From Cytophagales bacterium (lineage in GTDB: Bacteria > Bacteroidota > Bacteroidia > Cytophagales > Spirosomataceae), in NCBI GenBank assembly GCA_013298025.1, contig JAAFJE010000003.1, positions 124,001-188,000 on the forward strand: DNA of 64,000 bases, in the 5' to 3' direction. Positions 10,097 through 18,186 of the stretch are shown here, in pieces; the stretch's first letter is position 1; every line of letters starts with the position of its first letter. The notes under the pieces are model-generated. The model saw nothing but the letters and a program-made list of their open reading frames with translations, was not told the origin of the DNA and ran no database searches. The translations under genes were made by a program, and so were the position numbers.

Positions 10097-11665
10097 ATGC
10101 ACAAACAATTTTCTTTTGTACTAACGCCCGAAGAGGCTTTCGACGACGTTTTATTTGAACAAATCGTAAAAAAATCGGCTGGCATTGCCAGTGACCAACC
10201 TGCACACATCCGTACCACCAAACGCTCGATTGATGCCCGTGGCCGACAGGTAAAGGTAAACGTTGAAGCCGAGGTTTTTGTTGACCAAACGCCTACGCCA
10301 CGCATTGCCTACACTTGTAGCTACCCCGATGTTACGAAAGCTCCACAAGCCATTATTGTGGGAGCAGGCCCTGCTGGGATGTTTGCTGCCTTACGTTTAT
10401 TAGAACTGGGCATCAAGCCTATTGTTTTGGAAAGAGGCAAAGATGTACGCACCCGACGACGTGACCTTGCGGCTATTAATAAAGAACATTTGGTCAATTC
10501 TGAATCCAATTATTGTTTTGGTGAAGGAGGAGCAGGCACGTACTCCGATGGCAAACTTTATACCCGTAGTAAGAAAAGAGGCGATATTCGTAGGATTCTA
10601 GAAATCTTTGTCGCACATGGAGCTACCGAAGAAATTCTGGTAGATGCTCACCCACATATCGGGACAAATAAGCTTCCTAAGATTGTGTCGAACCTCCGAG
10701 AAAGTATTTTACAAGCTGGAGGCGAAGTACACTTCAATACCAAAGTAACAGATTTTATCGTTGAAAACCAAATCATGCGTGGGGTAATCTTGGAAAATGG
10801 CCAAGAAATAACAGGTATTGGCGTGATTTTGGCCACAGGCCATTCGGCAAGAGATATATTTGAGCTTTGTCAACAACGAGATATTTATATTGAGGCCAAG
10901 CCTTTTGCCATGGGTGTAAGGATAGAACACCCCCAAAGTTTGATTGATTCCTTGCAGTACCATCGCCCCGATAGGGGACGTTACTTGCCTGCGGCTTCTT
11001 ATAGCTTGGTAGCTCAAACCTATTATAAGGGCATTCAGCGAGGCGTGTTTTCTTTTTGTATGTGTCCGGGCGGATTTATTGTGCCAGCCGCCACAGCACC
11101 CGGCGAGTTGGTTGTCAATGGAATGTCGCCTTCCAGAAGAGATTCAAGGTTTGCCAATTCGGGCATGGTGGTAGCCATCAATGAAATAGATTTAAAACCT
11201 TACCAACAATATGGTGCATTGGCAGGCTTACAATTGCAACGAGAACAAGAACAAAAGGCTTGTCGCTTGATGAATGGCACACAAATAGCTCCTGCTCAAT
11301 TGGTGGGTGATTTTATCCAACAAAAAGTATCTAAATCTTTGCTCGAAACTTCTTATCAGCCGGGCGTAGCATCGGTTGATATGTATGACGTCTTGTTGCC
11401 ACATATTGCCCATCCTTTGCAAGCAGGTATCAAGCAATTTGGACAAAAAATGCGAGGCTACGGCACTAACGTAGGACAAATCATTGGCATCGAAAGTCGC
11501 ACGTCTTCGCCTGTACGGATTCCAAGAGATAAAGAGCAACTTGAACACATACAGATAAAACGCTTGTTTCCTTGCGGAGAAGGAGCAGGGTATGCAGGAG
11601 GCATTATGTCGGCAGCAATGGACGGCGAACGCTGTGCAGAGAAATTGGTAGAACTATACAAATAA
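10097..11665 (+). CDS. NAD(P)/FAD-dependent oxidoreductase (COG2509-like)
   Basis: A 522-residue flavoprotein. After an N-terminal domain of about 85 residues it has the dinucleotide-binding motif IIVGAGPAGMFAALRLLELG (about residues 87-106). A second conserved part, NYCFGEGGAGTYSDGKLYTR, is typical of the uncharacterised FAD-dependent dehydrogenases of COG2509. The C-terminal RLFPCGEGAGYAGGIMSAA closes the FAD site. Length is typical of the family. It is soluble, single-gene, with its own promoter; the substrate is unknown. Confidence 0.9.
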   Translation: MHKQFSFVLTPEEAFDDVLFEQIVKKSAGIASDQPAHIRTTKRSIDARGRQVKVNVEAEVFVDQTPTPRIAYTCSYPDVTKAPQAIIVGAGPAGMFAALRLLELGIKPIVLERGKDVRTRRRDLAAINKEHLVNSESNYCFGEGGAGTYSDGKLYTRSKKRGDIRRILEIFVAHGATEEILVDAHPHIGTNKLPKIVSNLRESILQAGGEVHFNTKVTDFIVENQIMRGVILENGQEITGIGVILATGHSARDIFELCQQRDIYIEAKPFAMGVRIEHPQSLIDSLQYHRPDRGRYLPAASYSLVAQTYYKGIQRGVFSFCMCPGGFIVPAATAPGELVVNGMSPSRRDSRFANSGMVVAINEIDLKPYQQYGALAGLQLQREQEQKACRLMNGTQIAPAQLVGDFIQQKVSKSLLETSYQPGVASVDMYDVLLPHIAHPLQAGIKQFGQKMRGYGTNVGQIIGIESRTSSPVRIPRDKEQLEHIQIKRLFPCGEGAGYAGGIMSAAMDGERCAEKLVELYK

Positions 11666-11676
11666 GTGAGTTGATG

Positions 11677-11715
11677 GTACGAAGGATTGTATCATCATGA
11701 ACAAATCCTTCGTAC
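11677..11715. terminator. Convergent hairpin between FAD oxidoreductase and YceI genes
   Basis: Perfect 12-base arms (GTACGAAGGATT and AATCCTTCGTAC) with a 15-base loop, lying between two convergent stops. No clear T tract follows on either side, so the terminator call is structural only. Confidence 0.6.
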
Positions 11716-11728
11716 AAAAGTCTATTGT

Positions 11729-12301
11729 TTAGTTCTTTTGAAACTCGCCAGTAGCCCGAATCATGATTTCATCACCCACCATCACTGTGGCTAATTTACC
11801 ACCGATGCCAAAGTCGCTTCTTTTGATGGTGGTAGTTGCTTTGATGCCTAATTGTAATTTTTTATTGTTCGGATTAGGATGTGCCGCAGGGCCGTTCATC
11901 GTTACGTCGAGTGTAATACTTTTGGTTACACCTTTGATGGTAAGATTGCCCGTCATTTTGTATTTATTTCCTTCTACTTTTTTGAGTGCCGTACTTTTGA
12001 AAGTAATGGTAGGAAATTGTTCTGCTGCAAACATATCTTCTCCTTTGAGGTGGTTGTCACGCATCTCAAGGTCGGTATTGATACTAGCCGACTCGATAGT
12101 AATTTCAAAAACAGCATCAGACAAATCATCTTTGCTTGCTGTAATTTTTCCATCAAATTTCTTGAAATAACCATCTACCTCCGAAATGCCATGATGCTCG
12201 GCGATGAAGGTAAATTTAGAATGTCCTTTGTCGATAGCCCATTGTGCATTCGATACCAGAGAAACAATTAAAAACGAGAATAATAACGCTACTTTTTTCA
12301 T
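11729..12301 (-). CDS. YceI family periplasmic protein
   Basis: A 190-residue protein with a signal peptide (MKKVALLFSFLIVSLVSNAQ) and a YceI lipocalin-like domain. The family signature is visible: WAIDKGHSKFTFIAEHHGIS, then FDGKITASKDDLSDAVFEIT, DNHLKGEDMFAAEQFPTITF and a closing FGIGGKL...VGDEIMIRATGEF. YceI proteins bind isoprenoid-like lipids in the periplasm. It is a single gene convergent with the FAD oxidoreductase. Confidence 0.93.
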   Translation of the reverse strand: MKKVALLFSFLIVSLVSNAQWAIDKGHSKFTFIAEHHGISEVDGYFKKFDGKITASKDDLSDAVFEITIESASINTDLEMRDNHLKGEDMFAAEQFPTITFKSTALKKVEGNKYKMTGNLTIKGVTKSITLDVTMNGPAAHPNPNNKKLQLGIKATTTIKRSDFGIGGKLATVMVGDEIMIRATGEFQKN

Positions 12302-12554
12302 TATAATTGGATTGTTTAGTGAAGGTTAACGTATTAGGACTAACGGAAGATAAGCCATATTACAAAGGCGAAGTTACATTTTTCTATAGTTAATCCTAAA
12401 AAAATATAAGAAAAACTAGATATATCAATAATAAATCCCTTAAATTTTCGTCTAAATGACGTTCTCCGTTGGAAGACCTTTGCATTTATGCGGATAACAG
12501 AAGTAAATATGTTGGTAAAGCTATTTTCCACCAGCTTATGTTGGGGACTGTGTT

Positions 12555-13115
12555 CTATGCTGCGTTTTTGTATTTCTCAAATGCGTCTGTCATAATTTTT
12601 AATAGCTCGGTATGCTTGATTTTCAGTCCATTTGCCGAAATGTTGAGTTTTAAGCCATGACTTTTTGCGGTTAATGTCAATAGTTTTCTTTTGATTACAT
12701 TGGTCTGCTTTGAAATATATTTGTCATGGTTACTTATTTCAACAGTAACAAAACGTTGTTTAGAAGCAATGGATGCTTGAATACTGTATTCATAAACATT
12801 TGAGATGTCAGACCAATGGATAAGTCCAAAATTGACAATACTGGAATTGTCACAAATACCTTGTTCGTCTATAACAAGTCCATAGTTTTTATCGAACAGC
12901 TTTTTTGTAAAAAAAAAGATACCAAAAAGTCCCATAAAAATTCCACCATAGGAGGCGATTGATTTTGAAATAGCGTTGTTGAAAATAGGATTACTTACTT
13001 GTGGGTTTGAAATAAGTATCCAAAGTCCGCCACTAAGAAAAAGAATGCTGAACACTAATAGTTTCGTTAGTTTTATTTTGCTCAGTTCAATTTCTATGCT
13101 ATTATTTTCTGTCAT
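12555..13115 (-). CDS. STM3941-like two-TM membrane protein
   Basis: From the ATG at 13115 (MTENNSIEIELSKIK) the protein has 186 residues; an in-frame start 12 codons upstream (13151) is possible but lacks family-like residues. Two hydrophobic segments (LLVFSILFLSGGLWILI and SIASYGGIFMGLFGIFFFT) are followed by a PH-like soluble half with GLVIDEQGICDNSSIVNFG and IHWSDISNV. This arrangement matches the STM3941 family, whose function is unknown. It is the first of several small minus-strand genes in an accessory-looking, gene-sparse stretch. Confidence 0.75.
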   Translation of the reverse strand: MTENNSIEIELSKIKLTKLLVFSILFLSGGLWILISNPQVSNPIFNNAISKSIASYGGIFMGLFGIFFFTKKLFDKNYGLVIDEQGICDNSSIVNFGLIHWSDISNVYEYSIQASIASKQRFVTVEISNHDKYISKQTNVIKRKLLTLTAKSHGLKLNISANGLKIKHTELLKIMTDAFEKYKNAA

Positions 13116-13195
13116 ATTGTCCAGTTTTAATGTATTGTTAAAATCTATCAACGTTGCGTATATGTATGATGTATATGCTGTGCTGACGGTAGTTT

Positions 13196-13612
13196 TTATT
13201 GTATTTCAATCTTAGCCAATTTGTTCACATTCATTGGAGTTACGGGTAATGTAATAAAATGTGACTTACTTCCATAAACCAAGCTATCTCTCAAAAATAC
13301 GGAGTCAAAGTATAATTGTATTCGACGACCTGTACTATCCGTCAGTCTTATGCCGGTTTGTGGTTTCACTGTAACGATTACATCATTCCCGTTCTTATCC
13401 TTACATTTAAGCGTTTCAATCCCATTATAAAAATTTTTGCCACCCTTTAAGGCAACTCCAATTAATCCAAGTCTAAAATCATACGCATCATTTATTTTAT
13501 TTGGGTCAATATTTTGAAGTTGTTCTTTGAAACTACAGGAAGTCATGTAATAAGTTGAACATGAGGTCGTTGTTAAAACAAAAATTGTCAAGATAAAATA
13601 ATACTTTCTCAT
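13196..13612 (-). CDS. Small lipoprotein of unknown function
   Basis: A 138-residue protein with a lipoprotein signal peptide (MRKYYFILTIFVLTTTSC, lipobox cysteine at residue 18). The mature part is mostly beta, with KDKNGNDVIVTVKPQTGIRL and DSTGRRIQLYFDSVFLRDS. No known family is recognised. It lies 44 bases upstream of the STM3941-like gene on the same strand and may share a transcript. Confidence 0.65.
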   Translation of the reverse strand: MRKYYFILTIFVLTTTSCSTYYMTSCSFKEQLQNIDPNKINDAYDFRLGLIGVALKGGKNFYNGIETLKCKDKNGNDVIVTVKPQTGIRLTDSTGRRIQLYFDSVFLRDSLVYGSKSHFITLPVTPMNVNKLAKIEIQ

Positions 13613-13855
13613 ACAGTCAATCAGTCTTTGATTAATAACTTTTTTAGTTGTTCAGGAATAAATTTATACAAATATTACTCTTTATATACTTTTTAATTCG
13701 ACTATTAAATGCTTGGTATTCAATGGTTAAGTTACTTCTAATAGAAAGAGTTTGCAAATGGCAGGATTGAACAGTTACCCTACGCACAAAGTTTTTAGAA
13801 AGCACCAAAGCCTAAATTATGCAAGTTAGCCTGTTTTTTCGCAAACATTAAATGT

Positions 13856-14347
13856 TTAGTGCTTGGTGTCCTCATTCCTTTTTATTGGTATCCATATTTC
13901 TTCCTCCGAAGTCGGGTCATTGTTTTTGTATTTGTCACCCAAGACTTCAAAATGAGGTCTGTTGTCTAAAGTATAACTTGAAGTTGGCAACCACGTTCCC
14001 AAAATATATTTAAAAATGGAAGTATCTGTGTTTAAACACTTGTAGTCGAAAACGGCATAAAGCCCACCTTGTAAAACAAACGTTTCCATTTCGGTCGGCA
14101 CATTGTCGAAGGTTGCAACTTCAACAGTTGCCCACCTTTCAAATTCATTTGTTGGCTTGAAGTCTGTAAAATGGTTAGGCTTGTAAACGACCAATGAAAT
14201 GAGGTCGTTTGTTAAGTTGTTAGCTATTTCTTTTCGTCTTGGTGAGAAAGTCCGCCAAAGTTCGCCAATTTTATAGTCGGCCAAACTCATGGTTAGTCGT
14301 CTGCCTATTAATTTCTTTTCGTTTAATACTTCAATTCTTGGTGTCAT
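13856..14347 (-). CDS. GyrI-like / AraC effector-binding domain protein
   Basis: A stand-alone 163-residue GyrI-like small-molecule-binding domain. The opening (PRIEVLNEKKLIGRRLTMSL) and the central FVLQGGLYAVFDYKC and YILGTWLPTSSYTLDNRPHFEVLG match the effector-binding domain seen at the end of AraC regulators and in GyrI/SbmC. There is no DNA-binding domain. It is framed by attC-like sequences, so it may be a gene cassette. The ligand is unknown. Confidence 0.8.
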   Translation of the reverse strand: MTPRIEVLNEKKLIGRRLTMSLADYKIGELWRTFSPRRKEIANNLTNDLISLVVYKPNHFTDFKPTNEFERWATVEVATFDNVPTEMETFVLQGGLYAVFDYKCLNTDTSIFKYILGTWLPTSSYTLDNRPHFEVLGDKYKNNDPTSEEEIWIPIKRNEDTKH

Positions 14348-14420
14348 TTTCTAGTTAAATATCTTTTGTCGTTCCTATTTTGTCCGCTGTGTTATTCGGA
14401 ACGGTATGGTCGATTATATT

Positions 14421-14550
14421 TACTGCTAAAGGGCTTTACGATGGGCGTTTTTCCAAGCACAAATGCCTAATTTATTACTAAAGTTTATTAAAATCACAAG
14501 GCTTCATTGCACGTCACCCCGCCTGAAGCAAAACCCGTGTTATATGCCGC
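14421..14550. repeat. attC-like inverted site (downstream border of the M28 gene)
   Basis: On the minus strand this begins GGCATATAACACGGG and folds back on CGCCCATCGTAAAGCCC with G-T pairs, around an inner segment ending AATAAACTTTAGTAA. Its first bases are complementary to the GTTATATGCC that starts the neighbouring M28 unit, the relation expected of an integron cassette and its own attC. No integrase is in the window. Confidence 0.4.
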
Positions 14551-14564
14551 TTTTCTCTCTGTCT

Positions 14565-15485
14565 TCATAATGAAGACAACGTGTTAAACACACCGTCAAT
14601 TACTTTTGCCATGCGTTTAATGTCAAGAGTTGCCATTGTGTCAGTTGGTTCGTGATAATTTTTGTTTCTGAAAAAGGATGTATCTGTAATCATTAAAGCA
14701 CTAAAACCAAATTTCCAATAATTCAAATGGTCGGAAAAATCAATGCCTGGCAAAGCTGGTGGAGCCGTAAACTTTTTTGTCCTGATGGCTTTTGTCGCTT
14801 TATACTTTCGACAAAATTTTCTAGTGAACTGTCCTGCACCAAACTTTTTTACAAGTGTAATGTAGTTTCCTTTATTGCCATAGAAGAGTGAAAGTAGTCC
14901 AATTGGATAGGATTGTGATTTCTTTTCATCGGAGAAGTACCCAATCATTTCAAGTGAAATCATTCCGTAAACTTCGGTTTTGTTGTCAACAAGAGATTTG
15001 GCGTGAATATAACTGCCCATATATTCAGTCCTAAAGTATGGCGGTTCCTCCAAAGAATATGCGACAAGGTCAATACGTTGCTTTAATTTTTGTCCATTTA
15101 AAAGTCTGGAAAGCTCAAGAAGTCCAACAACTCCGCTTGCATTGTCGTCCGCACCTTCTTGGTTGTCGCAAACGTCATAGTGTGCACCAACAATAATTCT
15201 CTTTTTATTTTCTGTCCCGAAGGAACAGATTACATTTTTATAAACTTGTCCATTTACAGAATACTCTTGAATACAAACACTGTCGGAATATTGCTTGAAA
15301 ACTGATTTAATATATTCTGCCGTGCTATTGAGTTGGTCAATATTTTTGTAAGTGCGAAATTTACCTGTCTTCGTAATTGCTGTCAAATGAGATTTTATTA
15401 TTGTCGTGTCCGAAATTGTCGTAGCGAAACAATAGCTTGTCAATAGTAAAAATGTAACGGTCGATATTAATTTAAGTCGTTTCAT
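14565..15485 (-). CDS. M28 family exported metallopeptidase
   Basis: From the ATG at 15485 the protein is 306 residues and has a signal peptide (MKRLKLISTVTFLLLTSYCFA); the 27-codon upstream extension reads through the attC-like border and is rejected. M28 zinc ligands are in order: His and Asp in VGAHYDVCDNQEGADDNASG, the Glu pair in SLEEPPYF, an acidic residue in SLEMIGYF and the last His in DFSDHLNYW. It is probably a periplasmic or lipid-anchored aminopeptidase. It sits about 30 bases inside a unit bounded by attC-like sites, as promoterless cassette genes do. Confidence 0.88.
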   Translation of the reverse strand: MKRLKLISTVTFLLLTSYCFATTISDTTIIKSHLTAITKTGKFRTYKNIDQLNSTAEYIKSVFKQYSDSVCIQEYSVNGQVYKNVICSFGTENKKRIIVGAHYDVCDNQEGADDNASGVVGLLELSRLLNGQKLKQRIDLVAYSLEEPPYFRTEYMGSYIHAKSLVDNKTEVYGMISLEMIGYFSDEKKSQSYPIGLLSLFYGNKGNYITLVKKFGAGQFTRKFCRKYKATKAIRTKKFTAPPALPGIDFSDHLNYWKFGFSALMITDTSFFRNKNYHEPTDTMATLDIKRMAKVIDGVFNTLSSL

Positions 15486-15511
15486 TGTTTGTTGGTGTGT
15501 CGTTCTAAAGT

Positions 15512-15650
15512 GGCATATAACGGACGAGGCTTGTGGCTGTGGCGATTTCTCAGCAACTTCGCCCAATCCTGTTCCTAAAGTTTATTTAAAATTCTGTCGT
15601 TTAATCTATTTCCCAAACCGCCATAGCGACAAGCCTATGTTAGCGGCAGG
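15512..15650. repeat. attC-like inverted site (upstream border of the M28 gene)
   Basis: On the minus strand the site starts GCCTGCCGCTAACATAGG and ends CCTCGTCCGTTATATGCC. Outer arms (AGGCTTGTCGCTATGGCG against CGCCACAGCCACAAGCCT) pair with few mismatches around about 75 bases. The inner AATAAACTTTAGGAA is shared with the site at 14421. The ends differ as expected for two adjoining cassettes. Confidence 0.45.
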
Positions 15651-16207
15651 CTTTCTTTGCCAAATTGTCGTTGTCCGTTCGGAAAAAGTCAAATCTATTT
15701 TTTACAATTTAGTGTCAAAATGCTATTTGTCAATACTTTAAACTCAAAAAATTTGTCAAAACAGCAAGATAAAGTATCAATATTTACGAAAAATTCCGCT
15801 TTCAAATCGCTTGTCTAATCAACGAAAATATCAACTTCACCAACGTCCGACAAGCTTTTTTCTCATGATTTTAAGCTCAATTTCGTATCCGTTCACCAAA
15901 AATCGTGTCCTAAACGAAGGTCTTTTCTAATTGTCAAACTTTCGTTTTCCTTTTTTCAAAAGTATCAAAAGTGCTGATAAAATATCCGCCGAGAAGCATT
16001 TTCTAGCTCAATTTTAATCGAAAAAACCAACGTCGTTTCTTCACCTTTCAGCCTCAAAAATGCCTAAAAAATATCCGCCGAGAAACATTTTTTAGCCCAA
16101 TTATCAGTCGAAAAACCTCAATTTTGTTTCTTAACCTTTCCCAGAAAAATACAAATACCAAAAGCTTTTCCCGTAGAAACTTTTCCGTCCGCAAGGCTTT
16201 TCCTCCT
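15651..16207. other. Non-coding cassette-like segment with an internal two-copy repeat
   Basis: No credible gene is seen here. Two imperfect copies of a roughly 90-base unit, each starting AATATCCGCCGAGAA, lie at about 15978-16056 and 16068-16146, and a weaker third copy may precede them. The segment is bounded by complementary attC-like ends (TTAGCGGC near 16215, GCCGCTAA near 15645). Confidence 0.4.
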
Positions 16208-16250
16208 AAGCTTGCCGCTAACGCTTGTGCAACCGCCACAATTTTAAGTG
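16208..16250. repeat. Truncated attC-like half site
   Basis: On the minus strand TGGCGGTTGCACAAGC followed by GTTAGCGGC resembles the right half of the sites at 15512 and 14421. No matching left half is seen upstream. Confidence 0.3.
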
Positions 16251-16560
16251 ATAGGCTGGGTAAATACTAAAAATTTATGTTAAAAACCTTTTCTAACGCT
16301 GTAATTTCCTATCCAAAAAAAACATTTTTTGCTGTGTCTGTTGAAAGGTTACTACAGTAGTTCAAGTGTGTTTTTATGGGTATGTTTCATTGGGGAATGA
16401 TAGTGCCAATATACAAATTACTGTTGTCATTTTCAATGATGGAGCAAAGAAGAATGTTAGAAAAACAGAAAGAAATACATGATTTAGCCAACTATTAGGC
16501 ACTCTTGGCAATTTGTCTATCATGTTTGATGAAATGCAAGAAAAGAATGAAACACAAAAA

Positions 16561-16586
16561 AGCCCTTAAACTTTCGTCTAAGGACT
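16561..16586 (-). terminator. Terminator hairpin of tRNA-Arg pseudocopy A
   Basis: The outer arms of an AGCCCTTA/TAAGGRCT stem with a T tract on the minus strand; one mismatch relative to the other two copies. Confidence 0.55.
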
Positions 16587-16588
16587 TC

Positions 16589-16670
16589 TGGTGGTCTCGT
16601 AGGGATTCGAACCCCAAACCTTCTGATCCGTAGCGGGAGTCGCACTCTCAGATGCTCTATCCAATTGAGC
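16589..16670 (-). pseudogene. Degenerate tRNA-Arg copy A
   Basis: This copy keeps the D-arm, T-arm, 3' acceptor strand and encoded CCA of the intact tRNA-Arg at 16829. It lacks the 5' acceptor strand, which is replaced by an A/T-rich spacer. Its anticodon loop holds a 14-base insertion (GAGTGCGACTCCCG) that can itself form a GAGT/ACTC hairpin. It cannot make a normal tRNA. The unit repeats with an exact 120-base period. Confidence 0.75.
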
Positions 16671-16680
16671 AAAACAAAAA

Positions 16681-16706
16681 AGCCCTTAAACTTTCGTCTA
16701 AGGGCT
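16681..16706 (-). terminator. Terminator hairpin of tRNA-Arg pseudocopy B
   Basis: Perfect 8-base arms (AGCCCTTA and TAAGGGCT) with a T tract on the minus strand, directly upstream of pseudocopy A. Confidence 0.6.
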
Positions 16707-16708
16707 TC

Positions 16709-16790
16709 TGGTGGTCTCGTAGAGATTCGAACCCCAAACCTTCTGATTTGTAGCGGGAGTCGCACTCTCAGATGCTCTATCCAATTGAGC
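16709..16790 (-). pseudogene. Degenerate tRNA-Arg copy B
   Basis: The same truncated design and the same 14-base anticodon-loop insertion as copy A, 120 bases away. It also has substitutions in the anticodon region and T-arm (CAAATC for GGATC, TCTACGAG for CCTACGAG). Sharing the insertion shows A and B were duplicated after it arose. Confidence 0.75.
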
Positions 16791-16800
16791 AAAATAAAAA

Positions 16801-16826
16801 AACCCTTAAACTTTCGTCTAAGGGCT
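16801..16826 (-). terminator. Terminator of the intact tRNA-Arg
   Basis: On the minus strand an AGCCCTTA...TAAGGGTT hairpin with a long T tract starts immediately after the encoded CCA end of the tRNA. Confidence 0.75.
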
Positions 16827-16828
16827 TC

Positions 16829-16905
16829 TGGTGGTCTCGTAGGGATTCGAACCCCAAACCTTCTGATCCGTAGTCAGATGCTCTATCCAATTGAGCTACG
16901 AAACC
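16829..16905 (-). tRNA. tRNA-Arg(ACG)
   Basis: A complete cloverleaf: acceptor strands GGTTTCG and CGAGACC, D-arm GCTC/GAGC, anticodon stem TCTGA/TCAGA with loop CTACGGA giving anticodon ACG, T-arm with GGTTCGAATCC, discriminator A and an encoded CCA. A terminator follows at once. Two broken copies lie downstream of it in 120-base steps. Confidence 0.93.
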
Positions 16906-17173
16906 GTATCCGTTGCTGTGTTTCGGGACTGCAAAATTAGTAGATTAAATTCATAAACCAAATACTTTTTAGAAAAAAATTAAAAAAAATTCTGCACACA
17001 GATACTTTTTTTACCTTTAGTATAGTTTTTTCAGTTGTTAAGTATATTGTAAGTATTATGGTAATTTGCTATTTTTCAGTATCTTATTTAAGGTATTACT
17101 GTGTAGGTTTACCAAAAGATAAGGCCGTTGTATAACCTGATAAAAAAGTTTCAATATGCTCTTTTGTTCGGTA

Positions 17174-17956
17174 TCAAAATGCTTGCTTCTTTTCAAGTTC
17201 GGGGAACGCCCTATCAATGCGTTTGGCTAGTTCTGGTAATTTAATTGTCGGAACGGCAGGAAAAAGATGATGTTCTAAATGGTAAAACATATTAAACGTT
17301 AATATATTCTTCCAGCCAGCACGCTGCGTTCTGGCAAATTCTGGGCTATCGTGCGTGTCGTGATGGACTAGCCAAACTGCAAAGAAAGCCATCATAAACT
17401 CTGCGAATACCATGACGATGATATGATAAAGCAGAAAATCAATGTTGAAATAAACAACGATAAAGGCAAAAACAGCAATCGAAAACAATTCTAACAATAC
17501 ATTCCATTGGTAGTGCTTGTTCCCAAGTTGTAAGGTTACTTTATGAATGAGCAACAGATGGATTGGCCCGTAAAGCATAGCTCCGTACCATGTCATACCT
17601 GCCGATTTTCCTTCGTAGTCTTCTGCTGTCAAACAAAATTTATGATGCCTGATGTGGTGAAACTTTACCGCATGTACAGAAACCATTAAAGAAATGCTAT
17701 TCAAATATAATGTCAACCAAGTTAAAAACCGATTTGTGCCAAGCGAATTATGAAATCCATTATGTACTTGTCGAAATGCTGCCAGGAAGTAAAATGCCGA
17801 AAAAGGCAAGGCAAGTAAATAGTATTCAAAATAAGCAAGCGTTATAGAAACCAAAAACCAAGGGATGGTCAAATTGTTTTCAATCATCATTTCTTTAAAT
17901 GAAAGCGTTTTCAAGTCTTTCCATTCAACTTTTCTTAGAATCTCTTGATGTGTCAT
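17174..17956 (-). CDS. Fatty acid desaturase family protein
   Basis: A 260-residue membrane-bound desaturase/hydroxylase-type di-iron protein. The three histidine boxes are visible: HNGFHN (about residue 87), HHIRHH (about 122) and HLEHH (about 231), separated by hydrophobic segments. It is shorter than the typical desaturase (300-370 residues), so a related hydroxylase function is possible. It is a single gene, placed between the tRNA-Arg cluster and the decayed end of the CRISPR array. Confidence 0.87.
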   Translation of the reverse strand: MTHQEILRKVEWKDLKTLSFKEMMIENNLTIPWFLVSITLAYFEYYLLALPFSAFYFLAAFRQVHNGFHNSLGTNRFLTWLTLYLNSISLMVSVHAVKFHHIRHHKFCLTAEDYEGKSAGMTWYGAMLYGPIHLLLIHKVTLQLGNKHYQWNVLLELFSIAVFAFIVVYFNIDFLLYHIIVMVFAEFMMAFFAVWLVHHDTHDSPEFARTQRAGWKNILTFNMFYHLEHHLFPAVPTIKLPELAKRIDRAFPELEKKQAF

Positions 17957-18186
17957 GTTGCCTTAGTTTTTATGAAATGGATACCAACGAACAAGGCTTG
18001 GCGATGGGGCAAATTTCTAGAAACCCTGCCAAAACCTCTAACAAATTTAACTTAAAATATTACAAATCAGTCTATTTCTAAAAGATATACAGCTACAAGC
18101 CAATATTAGACACCATTGCTCATTTGAGAAATAGCCTTATTCTATTCGATTGCACGTAAAGCCGAAGCAGAGCCTTGGCTCTACAA

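Noticed and set aside
15486-15566. Upstream extension of the M28 peptidase
   Set aside because: It reads across the attC-like border and hides the clear signal peptide.
16054-16239. 61-codon minus-strand frame across the attC-like half site
   Set aside because: It has no family resemblance and spans the repeat and the cassette border.
16520-16940. Overlapping open frames of about 90 codons on both strands
   Set aside because: They run through the tandem tRNA-Arg copies and terminators; the repeat structure explains them.
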